A stretch of 18,866 bases of DNA, from positions 1 through 18,866 of the forward strand of contig DASTHS010000229.1 of assembly GCA_035718085.1 (NCBI GenBank). The letters are read 5' to 3'. The position numbers were made by a program, and so were the translations under genes. How positions within the stretch are numbered: the first letter of the stretch is position 1; each line of letters starts with the position of its first letter. The notes under the pieces are model-generated. The model did not search any database, was not told the DNA's origin, and was given only the letters and a program-made list of their open reading frames with translations. Below, in pieces: positions 1 to 6,730 of the stretch. This DNA comes from DASTHS01 sp035718085. GTDB taxonomy: Bacteria > Actinomycetota > Acidimicrobiia > Acidimicrobiales > Palsa-688.

Positions 1-987
1 GGCAGTCGTGCCTCCCGCCGGCGGCGGCCCGGCGGCGTGCCAGACGGCGCCGTCGAGGGGTGCCCACAGCGGCGCCGCCCCCGGGCCGGTGTCGACCACG
101 TCGGCGACCCCGCTGCCCGTCGCCGGCGGTGCCTCGGCGAGGTGCAGCACCGGGCCCGGGCCCAGGCCGGCCCGTAGGGCCAGCATCCCGGCCCTGAGGT
201 CGGCGACCGGGGTGCTCGACGATGCCCCCCACCGGCGTTCGGCGGTGCCGGCGGCGAGCAGCCGCCTGGCGCCGCGCACCACGACCCAGCAGGCCCCGGC
301 GGCCGCCAGGGAGGCCCCGAGGGCGGTGACCGTTGCGACTGCTCCGGGGCGGCTGAGGTCGGCGTCGGCCGGCCAGGGGTCGACCACCACCCCGGCCCGG
401 CCGGGGGCGGCGGCGGCGAGCGACGCCAGGGCGTCGACCTCTGTGGTCGCGGCGACGCCGTCGGCCGGGAGCGGGCCGAGAGGGTCGACCACGGCGACCG
501 CCCGGTGCGCCAACGGCCGAGGGCCCGCAGGGGCCGCCACCGGTCGCGCCACCTCGGCCCACGCGCCGACGGCGTCGGGCAGGTCACCGCCCACCCACAG
601 TGGGTCGAGGACGATCGACTCGCCGGGCCCGAGCACGAGGCCCCCGAGGTCGGCCCACGCGGTGACCAGCCACCCGTCGGCCTTCACGACGACCTCCCCC
701 CGGTGGGCTGCGGCACCGAGCCAGGCCACGCACCCCTGGTCGGTCGCCGCCCACGGGCCGCGCACGTCGGTGCCGGCGAGGCGGCCGTCGAAGCCCGGCT
801 CGTCGGGTGCCCACGGCGGGGCGGTGACCCGGTGCACGGGGGCGGTCTCGACCACGACCGCCACCCGCTCGACGCGGGCGGGGACGCTGCCCCCGGCACG
901 CAGGGAGACCCGCAGCAGCGGGCCGGACCGGTCGACGACCGCGGCGACGTCGGGCCCCCCGACGACGGTCACGTCGATGACGTCCAC
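1..987 (-). CDS. Hypothetical protein, N-terminal 329 residues, runs off the left edge (possible GH36-like glycosidase relative)
   Basis: An open frame on the minus strand has no stop from GTG at 987 to the window edge, with strong GC3 and a protein-like composition. An in-frame TAG at 1002-1000 fixes the upstream limit, so GTG 987 is the first possible start. Residues 1-150 look all-beta (alternating V/L/G stretches, such as WLVTAWADLGGLVLGPGES), followed by alternating beta/alpha segments resembling a TIM barrel. The segment GSGVADVVDTGPGAAPLW faintly recalls a GH36-type (alpha-galactosidase) pattern of G-V-D followed by G-P-D and P-W, but I see no catalytic Asp in a recognisable context. 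No signal peptide. The gene diverges from the racemase gene across 53 bp. Function unknown; the glycosidase suggestion is weak inference. Confidence 0.6.
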   Translation of the reverse strand, partial: MDVIDVTVVGGPDVAAVVDRSGPLLRVSLRAGGSVPARVERVAVVVETAPVHRVTAPPWAPDEPGFDGRLAGTDVRGPWAATDQGCVAWLGAAAHRGEVVVKADGWLVTAWADLGGLVLGPGESIVLDPLWVGGDLPDAVGAWAEVARPVAAPAGPRPLAHRAVAVVDPLGPLPADGVAATTEVDALASLAAAAPGRAGVVVDPWPADADLSRPGAVATVTALGASLAAAGACWVVVRGARRLLAAGTAERRWGASSSTPVADLRAGMLALRAGLGPGPVLHLAEAPPATGSGVADVVDTGPGAAPLWAPLDGAVWHAAGPPPAGGTTA

Positions 988-996
988 GACCCCCCG

Positions 997-1006
997 ACGC
1001 TACCGT
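997..1006. promoter_or_regulatory. Divergent promoter: back-to-back -10 elements sharing one TA
   Basis: The plus strand reads TACCGT at 1001-1006 and the minus strand TAGCGT at 1002-997; both fit TANNNT and share the TA at 1001-1002. The minus element lies 9 nt before GTG 987, as expected for a leaderless transcript. The plus element would give a leader of about 28 nt containing GGGAGGG at 1026-1032, 8 nt before the TTG start of the racemase gene. No clear -35 was identified. This is a prediction from sequence only. Confidence 0.45.
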
Positions 1007-1040
1007 CGGTCGACCGCTACACCCCGGGAGGGCGACGACG

Positions 1041-2198
1041 TTGGCTGGACCGCTGCAGGGAACCCGCATCATCGAGCTGGCGGGCATCGGGCCCGGGCCG
1101 TTCGCCGGCATGGTGCTCGCCGACATGGGGGCGGAGGTGCTGCGGGTCGACCGGGCGCAAGCGGTGCGCCCCGGGGCGACCACGCCGGCGGGGGATGTGC
1201 TGGCCCGGGGCAAGCGATCGGTGGGCGTCGACCTCAAGCACCCCGAGGGCCGCGAGGCGGTGCTGCGCCTGGTCGCGTCGGCCGACGCCCTGATCGAGGG
1301 CTTCCGCCCGGGGGTGACCGAGCGCCTCGGGCTGGGCCCCGACGAGTGCCGGGCCCGCAACCCGAAGCTGGTCTACGGCCGGATGACGGGCTGGGGTCAG
1401 GACGGCCCCTACGCCGCCATGGCCGGCCACGACGTCAACTACATCGCCCTGTCGGGGGCGCTGTCGATGTTCGGCCGCGTCGGCGAGGCCCCCGTGCCCC
1501 CGGTCAACCTGGTGGGCGACTTCGGCGGCGGGGGGTTGCTGCTCGCCTTCGGCGTCGTCTGCGGGCTCCTCGAGGCCTCGAGGTCGGGCGAGGGCCAGGT
1601 CGTCGACACCGCCATGGTCGACGGGTCGGCGCTGCTCAGCGCCATGATCTGGGGGTTCCGGGCATCGGGCATGTGGTCCGCCGAGCGCGGCACCAACCTC
1701 CTCGACACCGGCGCCTGGTTCTACGAGGTCTACTAGTGCGCCGATGGCGGCCACCTGTCGTTCGGGTCGCTCGAACCGCAGTTCTACGACGAGATGCTGC
1801 GCCGCACCGGCCTGGCCGACGACGTCGACGGCCAGGGCCCGGTGCCGGCCCAGCACGACCGGTCGACGTGGCCGGCCATGAAGGACCGCCTCGCCGCCAT
1901 CGTGGCCACCAAGACCCGCGACCAGTGGGAGGCGGTGTTCGCGGGCAGCGACGCCTGCGTGGTGCCCGTGCGCACCCTCGCCGACGCCGCCAGCCACCCC
2001 CACGTGGCCGCACGGGCCACCATCGTCGAGCTCGACGGCGTGCCCCAGCCGGCGCCCGCGCCCCGCTTCAGCCGCACCCCGGCGGAGGTGTCCGGGCCGC
2101 CGACCTTCGCCGGCGAGCACACCGACACCGCCCTGGTCGACTGGGGCTTCGACGCCGCCGAGGTGGCCCGGCTGCGCCAGACGGGGGCCATCGCCTGA
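1041..2198 (+). pseudogene. Alpha-methylacyl-CoA racemase-like protein (CaiB/BaiF family), interrupted by an in-frame amber codon
   Basis: The frame starts at TTG 1041 (Shine-Dalgarno GGGAGGG at 1026-1032) and encodes a family III CoA-transferase/racemase of about 385 residues, the usual length. TAG occurs at codon 232 (1734-1736), yet the same frame continues without any frameshift to TGA 2196-2198 with perfect family similarity (CADGGHLSFGSLEPQFYDEML just after the stop). Numbering against the Mycobacterium tuberculosis racemase MCR, as I remember it, is offset by 4: H130 and D160 match catalytic His126 and Asp156, and E245 matches Glu241. E245 lies after the stop, so the 231-residue product should be inactive. 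The enzyme would epimerise 2-methyl-branched acyl-CoAs in branched-chain or sterol side-chain degradation. It may be a fresh pseudogene, a readthrough site or a sequencing error; a single base change from GAG, CAG or AAG would explain it. Confidence 0.85.
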
Positions 2199-2213
2199 CG
2201 GGGCCGCGGCCCG

Positions 2214-2238
2214 GCGGCCCGGCGGTGCGGCGGGCCGC
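2214..2238. terminator. GC-rich hairpin between convergent genes
   Basis: Inverted repeat GCGGCCCG (2214-2221) and CGGGCCGC (2231-2238), 8-bp arms and a 9-nt loop. It fills most of the 40-bp gap between the convergent racemase and mftD stop codons. There is no T-tract, so it would be a non-canonical terminator at best. A second copy of the left arm at 2206-2213 could pair alternatively. Confidence 0.35.
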
Positions 2239-3420
2239 TCAGGCGCCGAGGGTGCGGGTGAAGTCGGGCGGCACCACCAGATCGGCGGGGGAGAGGTCGG
2301 CGATCGAGGAGTGCCCGAGGCCGAGGAGGGCGGAGTCGAGGCCGCTGCGCAGGATGTCGAGCACGTTCTCGACGCCGGCCTGCCCGGCGGCGGCCAGGCC
2401 CCAGAGGTAGGCACGGCCGATCATGACGGCGGTGGCGCCGAAGGCGAGCGCCTTGGCCACGTCGGAGCCACGCCGCACCCCCCCGTCGAGCAGCACCTCG
2501 ATGCGGTCGCCGACGGCGTCGACGACCGCCGGCAGGCAACGGATCGTCGCCGGGGTGCCGTCGAGGTTGTTGCCACCGTGGTTGGAGACGGAGATGGCCG
2601 TCACGCCGATGTCGGCGGCACGGCGGGCGTCGTCGACGCGGGTGATGCCCTTGAGCATGAACGGACCGCCCCACAGCTCGGCGAGCCAGGCGACGTCGTC
2701 CCAGGAGGGAGGAGGCGTCTGCATCCACTCGCCGTACGCCCCGAAGAACGTCGGTGCCGGCTGCCCGGGGGCGGCCATGTTCGGCACGGTCAGGTCGGGC
2801 AGGCGGCGGCTCCGGGCGAAGTCGTAGAGCCAGCGGGGCCGGCGCAGCACCTCCGGGGCGAAGCCCACCATCGTCTTGAGGTCGATGGTGTCGGGGATCT
2901 TCGGGCTGCCCCAGTCGCGGCCGTGCGAGAACGACCAGTCGAGGGTGGCGATCAGCCCGACGCAGCCCGCGGCCCGGGCCCGCTCCACGCGCTCCGCGAT
3001 CTTCTCCCGGGTGCCGCACCAGTAGAGCTGGAACAACGTCTGCGGGTTGGCGGCGACGACGTCTTCGACGGGCTTGGAAGCGAAGCTGCTCAGCCCCATG
3101 GCCACCCCGCGGGCGGCGGCGGCCCGGGCGACGGCCACCTCACCGTCGGGGTGCACGGCCTGCACCCCGGTGGGGGAGATCATCACCGGCATCGACACCG
3201 ACTGGCCGAGGACGGTGGTCGCCATGTCGCGCTTGGCCGGCAGGCCGGCGACGTGGGGGGCCAGGCCCACCTCGGCGAAGGCCAGCTGGTTGTCCTCGAT
3301 CGTCCAGCCCCGCTCGGAGCCGGCGATGAGGGCGCCGTAGACCGACGGCGGGAGCCGCTTCTTGGCCCGTCGCTGGGCCTCTGCCACCGTCTCGAACCAC
3401 AGGCCTGCCATGACGCCCAT
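2239..3420 (-). CDS. mftD: MftD-type FMN-dependent dehydrogenase (pre-mycofactocin synthase family)
   Basis: The 393-residue protein follows mycobacterial MftD along its whole length as I recall it: WFETV near the N-terminus, ISPTGVQAVHPDGEVAVARA (81-100), SSFASKP (111-117), FSHGRDWGSPKIP (164-176), WGGPFMLKG (250-258), AISVSNHGGNNLDG (275-288) and LLDGGVRRGSD (310-320). K257 and H281 are the expected flavin-contact and catalytic residues of the alpha-hydroxyacid oxidase fold; the GGNNLDG variant in place of GGRQLD is typical of MftD. In mycofactocin synthesis MftD oxidatively deaminates the Val-Tyr-derived AHDP intermediate to pre-mycofactocin. No mftA, B, C, E or F is present in the window, so it may act elsewhere in a split pathway or do another 2-hydroxyacid/amine oxidation. 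Start: ATG 3420 or ATG 3411; the second matches the MftD N-terminus better, and neither has a clear ribosome site. It lies 82 bp downstream of the Lrp-domain gene. Confidence 0.9.
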   Translation of the reverse strand: MGVMAGLWFETVAEAQRRAKKRLPPSVYGALIAGSERGWTIEDNQLAFAEVGLAPHVAGLPAKRDMATTVLGQSVSMPVMISPTGVQAVHPDGEVAVARAAAARGVAMGLSSFASKPVEDVVAANPQTLFQLYWCGTREKIAERVERARAAGCVGLIATLDWSFSHGRDWGSPKIPDTIDLKTMVGFAPEVLRRPRWLYDFARSRRLPDLTVPNMAAPGQPAPTFFGAYGEWMQTPPPSWDDVAWLAELWGGPFMLKGITRVDDARRAADIGVTAISVSNHGGNNLDGTPATIRCLPAVVDAVGDRIEVLLDGGVRRGSDVAKALAFGATAVMIGRAYLWGLAAAGQAGVENVLDILRSGLDSALLGLGHSSIADLSPADLVVPPDFTRTLGA

Positions 3421-3502
3421 GATCGCAGCCGGGCGCCCCGACCGGCTACTCGGCGCCCTCGCGCCGGCGGGTGGCTGCCCGGCGACGATGCGCCCGGTGG
3501 CG

Positions 3503-3742
3503 CTAACCCAGCTCCACGACCAGGCAGGTGCTGCTTCGGGTGATGCCTTCGAGGCGCTGCACCTTCGTCAGCACCGTGCGGCCGAGCTCGTCGAGCGAGT
3601 CGGCCTCGGCGCGGGCGATGACGTCGTAGTTGCCGGTGACGTCGTCGGCCTCGACGACCCCGGGGATGGAGCGGACGGCGGCCACCACGTCGGCCGCCTG
3701 CCCCACCTCGGTCTGGATCAGGACGTACGCCCGGATCGTCAC
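3503..3742 (-). CDS. Stand-alone Lrp/AsnC ligand-binding (RAM) domain protein
   Basis: The 79-residue protein has the beta-alpha-beta-beta-alpha-beta pattern of the Lrp/AsnC effector domain: AYVLIQTEVG, then the helix QAADVVAAVRSIPGVVEADDV, the characteristic TGNYDVIARAEA strand region and the final ITRSSTCLVVELG. No helix-turn-helix precedes it, so it is not a DNA-binding regulator alone. Such single-domain proteins form rings of dimers that can bind amino acids or small ligands. Its GTG start (3742-3740) overlaps the TGA stop of pckG (3741-3739) as GTGA, implying translational coupling and a linked role. An extension upstream into the PEP carboxykinase frame is possible on paper but would be out of family. 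It ends with TAG, so TAG works as a normal stop here. Confidence 0.85.
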   Translation of the reverse strand: MTIRAYVLIQTEVGQAADVVAAVRSIPGVVEADDVTGNYDVIARAEADSLDELGRTVLTKVQRLEGITRSSTCLVVELG

Positions 3743-5565
3743 CGCTGCTCGGAGGCAGCCTGGTCGTCGAGCCGGCCGCGGAGCTTGTCGAGCTCGGCAC
3801 GCAGCTCTTCCGGCACGCCCTCGCCCAGGTCGTCGAAGTGCTCGGCGATGCTGGGGACCTCGGAGCGCCACCCCTCGACGTCGACCCGGAGCAGTTCGGC
3901 CATGTCGTCGGCGCTGAGGTCGAGGCCCTCGGTGGGCAGCGCGTCGGCCGTCGGCAGGTAGCCGATCGGCGTCTCGACGGCCCCGCCCCGACCGGCGCAA
4001 CGCTCGAAGACCCACTCGAGCACCCGGCTGTTGTCGCCGAAGCCGGGCCAGAGGAACTTGCCGTCGGCGTCCTTGCGGAACCAGTTGACGTAGAACAGCT
4101 TCGGCAGCTTCTCGGGGCTGGTGGCGGCGCCGACGTCGAGCCAGTGCTGCAGGTAGTCGGCCATGTTGTACCCGCAGAACGGCAGCATCGCGAAGGGGTC
4201 GCGGCGCAGCTTGCCGACGGCGCCGGCCTGCGCCGCCGTGGTCTCCGACGACATGATCGACCCGAGGAACACCCCGTGGGTCCAGTCGAACGCCTCGGTC
4301 ACCAGCGGCACCACCGTCGAGCGCCGACCACCGAAGAGGATCGCCGAGATCGGCACCCCGGCCGGGTCCTCCCACTCGGGGGCGATGGCCGGGTCCTGGG
4401 AGGCGGGAGCGGTGAAACGGGCGTTGGGGTGGGCGGCCGGGGTGTCGGACGCGGGCGTCCAGTCGTTGCGCTTCCAGTCGGTGAGGTGCCCCGGCTTCTC
4501 CTTGGTCATGCCCTCCCACCACACGTCGCCGTCGTCGGTGAGGGCGGTGTTGGTGAAGATGCAGTTGGCCGACAGGGTCAGCATGGCGTTGCGGTTGGTC
4601 GAGTCGTTGGTGCCGGGGGCGACGCCGAAGAACCCGTACTCGGGGTTGATCGCCCGCAGCACGCCCTCGTCGTCGAACTTCATCCAGCAGATGTCGTCGC
4701 CGACGGTCTCGACCTTCCAGCCGGGGAGCGTCGGGATCAGCATGGCCAGGTTGGTCTTGCCGCAGGCGGAGGGGAACGCCCCGGTGACGTAGCGCGCCTC
4801 GCCCTGGGGGCTGGTCAGCTTCACGATGAGCATGTGCTCGGCCAGCCACCCGGCGTCGCGGGCCATCACCGACGCGATGCGCAGGGCGAAGCACTTCTTG
4901 CCGAGGAGGGCGTTGCCGCCGTAGCCGGACCCGTACGACCAGATCTCCCGGGTCTCGGGGAAGTGGGTGATGTACTTCTGGTCGGGGTTGCACGGCCAGG
5001 GGCTGTCGGCCTGGCCCGCCTCGAGCGGCGCGCCGAGGCTGTGCACACAGGGCACGAACTCGCCGCTGTCCCCGAGCACCTCGAGGGCGCCCTTGCCCAT
5101 GCGGGTCATGATGCGCATCGACACCGCCACGTACGGCGAGTCGGTCAGCTGCACCCCGATGTGGGCGATGGGCGACCCGAGCGGCCCCATCGAGAACGGC
5201 ACCACGTACATGGTGCGGCCCTTCATCGCCCCCCGGTAGAGGCCGCGCAGGATCTCCTTCATCTCCGCCGGCGCCTTCCAGTTGTTGGTGGCGCCCGCGT
5301 CTTGCTCCCGCTCCGAGCAGATGAACGTGCGGTCCTCGACCCGGGCGACGTCGCCGGGGTCGCTGGTCGCCCAGTAGCTGTTCGGCCGCTTCGCCTCCGA
5401 CAGCTTGGTGAAGGTGCCGGCGTCGACGAGCTGCTGGCAGAGGGCGTCGTACTCCTCGGCGGTGCCGTCGCACCACTCGACGCGGTCGGGGCCGAGGAGC
5501 TCCGCCCACTCGTCCACCCAGGCGAGCAGGCCCTTGTGGTTGGTGAGGGGCGTCGACGAGGTCAC
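3739..5565 (-). CDS. pckG: Phosphoenolpyruvate carboxykinase (GTP)
   Basis: The 608-residue product matches the GTP-dependent enzyme in size (mycobacterial PckG is about 606). It interconverts oxaloacetate + GTP with PEP + CO2 + GDP in the cytosol, the entry step of gluconeogenesis or an anaplerotic step in reverse. Visible motifs: P-loop with the hyper-reactive cysteine, GAFPSACGKTN (262-272, C268, K270); metal/nucleotide-binding GDDICWMK (289-296); the substrate-binding region YGSGYGGNALLGKKC (211-225); and FFGVAPGTN (312-320). The GTG start at 5565 is chosen because it gives the family N-terminus (TNHKGLLAWVDEWAELLGPDRV region) and has GAAAGGA at 5582-5576 in the minus strand, 10 nt upstream; a longer frame to 5661 lacks similarity. 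It is the first gene of a leftward unit with the Lrp-domain gene and perhaps mftD. Confidence 0.97.
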   Translation of the reverse strand: MTSSTPLTNHKGLLAWVDEWAELLGPDRVEWCDGTAEEYDALCQQLVDAGTFTKLSEAKRPNSYWATSDPGDVARVEDRTFICSEREQDAGATNNWKAPAEMKEILRGLYRGAMKGRTMYVVPFSMGPLGSPIAHIGVQLTDSPYVAVSMRIMTRMGKGALEVLGDSGEFVPCVHSLGAPLEAGQADSPWPCNPDQKYITHFPETREIWSYGSGYGGNALLGKKCFALRIASVMARDAGWLAEHMLIVKLTSPQGEARYVTGAFPSACGKTNLAMLIPTLPGWKVETVGDDICWMKFDDEGVLRAINPEYGFFGVAPGTNDSTNRNAMLTLSANCIFTNTALTDDGDVWWEGMTKEKPGHLTDWKRNDWTPASDTPAAHPNARFTAPASQDPAIAPEWEDPAGVPISAILFGGRRSTVVPLVTEAFDWTHGVFLGSIMSSETTAAQAGAVGKLRRDPFAMLPFCGYNMADYLQHWLDVGAATSPEKLPKLFYVNWFRKDADGKFLWPGFGDNSRVLEWVFERCAGRGGAVETPIGYLPTADALPTEGLDLSADDMAELLRVDVEGWRSEVPSIAEHFDDLGEGVPEELRAELDKLRGRLDDQAASEQR

Positions 5566-5658
5566 AGGCGAGGGTTCCTTTCGGGCCGGAGGTGAGCCTT
5601 GGGGCTGGTCGTCGGGCCACATACCCGGCAACTGCAGCGCAAGAACCCTGGGGCGGTG

Positions 5659-5688
5659 CACCTACGCTGCGCTCAGTGGCAAACCGTA
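5659..5688. promoter_or_regulatory. Possible facing -10 elements for pckG and thiL
   Basis: In the 139-bp gap between the divergent pckG and thiL genes, the plus strand has TACGCT at 5663-5668 (37-42 nt before the thiL ATG) and the minus strand TACGGT at 5688-5683. If both are used, the two transcripts would start near 5675 and overlap slightly. TATGTG on the minus strand at 5624-5619 is another weak candidate for pckG. The rest of the gap shows nothing else that I recognise. Confidence 0.25.
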
Positions 5689-5704
5689 CCGGCTGCCCCT
5701 CCGC

Positions 5705-6649
5705 ATGAGCGAGTTCGGGGTGATCGCCGCCCTGCACGCCGCGCTCGTCGCGGCGGGGGCAGGCCCCGACGCCGGCGACGTGGGCATCGGCGACGACGCT
5801 GCCGTGCTGGAGTGGCCCGCCGGTGGCCCCCTGCGCCTGCTGGTGTGCTGCGACGCGGTGGTCGCCGGGGTGCACGCCGACCTGGCCCTCACCGGCCTCG
5901 ACGACCTGGGCTGGAAGGCGCTGGCCGCCACGGTGAGCGACGTGGCCGCCATGGGCGGGCGCCCCACGTCCGCGGTGGTCACCGTGGCCGCTCCCCCCGG
6001 CTGTGACCTCCCACTGCTCTACGCCGGGCTGGGCGCCGCGGCGGCCGCCACCGGCTGCCCGGTGGTCGGCGGTGACCTGGTCGGCGCCGGGCAGCTGGTG
6101 GTGTCGGTCACGGTCACCGGCGTCGTCGACGGCGCCGCCGTGCTGCGCTCGGGGGCGTCCCCCGGCGACCGGCTGTGGCTGACCGGGCCGCTCGGCGGCG
6201 CGGCCGCCGGCCTCCGGCTGCTGCGCGCCGCGCTCGACGCGCCAGCGGGACCAGCGCCGGACGCCGCCCTGGCGGCGGCCCACGCCCGCCCGGTGCCCCG
6301 GCTGGCCGAGGGGCGGGCGGCCCGGGCGGCGGGGGCGACGGCCATGATCGACGTCTCCGACGGCCTGGGCGCCGACCTCGGTCACCTCCTCGACGCCTCG
6401 GGGGTCGGCGCCGAGCTCGACGACGTGCCCGTGCGGGCCGGGGCCACCCTCGAGGAGGCGGTGGGCGGCGGCGACGACTACGAGCTGCTCTTCGCCGCCC
6501 CCCCCGACGCCGGCGTGGCCGAGGCGTTCGCGGCGGCCGCCCTGCCGGCGCCGCTGCCGATCGGCCGGGTGGTCGCCGGCCGGGCGGCGGCGACCCTCGG
6601 CGGCCGGCCCTTGCCACGCGCCGGGTGGGCCCACGCCGTCGGCCCCTGA
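5705..6649 (+). CDS. thiL: Thiamine-monophosphate kinase
   Basis: This 314-residue protein has the complete ThiL motif series: GIGDDAAVL (27-35), the Mg-ATP aspartates in LLVCCDAVVAGVH (45-57), DLGWKALAATVSDVAAMGGRP (67-87), GGDLVGAGQLVVSVTVTG (122-139), the DVSDGLGADLGHLLD segment (216-230) and GGDDYELLF (255-263). It phosphorylates thiamine monophosphate to thiamine pyrophosphate, the last step of thiamine biosynthesis, in the cytosol. The first of the motif aspartate loops reads CCD where TTD is usual. ATG 5705 gives the normal family N-terminus; there is no clear Shine-Dalgarno sequence. The neighbouring order thiL-rpmB-fakA-recG is the conserved actinobacterial one. Confidence 0.95.
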   Translation: MSEFGVIAALHAALVAAGAGPDAGDVGIGDDAAVLEWPAGGPLRLLVCCDAVVAGVHADLALTGLDDLGWKALAATVSDVAAMGGRPTSAVVTVAAPPGCDLPLLYAGLGAAAAATGCPVVGGDLVGAGQLVVSVTVTGVVDGAAVLRSGASPGDRLWLTGPLGGAAAGLRLLRAALDAPAGPAPDAALAAAHARPVPRLAEGRAARAAGATAMIDVSDGLGADLGHLLDASGVGAELDDVPVRAGATLEEAVGGGDDYELLFAAPPDAGVAEAFAAAALPAPLPIGRVVAGRAAATLGGRPLPRAGWAHAVGP

Positions 6650-6698
6650 CCGCCGCCGGGCCCGCGGTCGACTGACGCCCGACCCGCCGAGGGCGGTT

Positions 6699-6730
6699 TT
6701 CGCTCAAGTGCGAAGTGGCGCGCACCGACC
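6699..6730 (+). promoter_or_regulatory. Inverted repeat and possible sigma-28/WhiG-type promoter ahead of the B12-like/GAF/BldC regulator
   Basis: TTCGC (6699-6703) and GCGAA (6710-6714) form a perfect 5-bp inverted repeat with a 6-nt spacer, just before the GTG at 6715; it could be an operator. Overlapping it, CTCAAGT (6703-6709) followed 16 nt after its TCAA by ACCGACCC (6724-6731) resembles the sigma-28 family pattern (TAAA/TCAA, about 15 nt, GCCGATAA), with a poor -10 half. If real, transcription would begin close to ATG 6739, favouring that codon as the start. Confidence 0.3.

Noticed and set aside
1734..1736. Reading the internal TAG as pyrrolysine
   Set aside because: No Pyl genes are visible, TAG is an ordinary stop for three other genes here, and a Pyl position is not known in this family. 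Kept only as a remote option.
8..2410. 800-residue open frame on the plus strand
   Set aside because: It overlaps the leftward gene at 1-987 and the racemase frame, has an Arg/Pro/Ala/Thr-rich composition and no domain. It is a GC-driven shadow.
3838..5595. 585-residue plus-strand frame opposite pckG
   Set aside because: No recognisable domain; the antisense strand encodes a complete PEP carboxykinase.
3503..6634. 1043-residue minus-strand frame
   Set aside because: Only its last 79 residues (the Lrp-type domain) are protein-like; the rest is an off-frame shadow of pckG and an antisense shadow of thiL.
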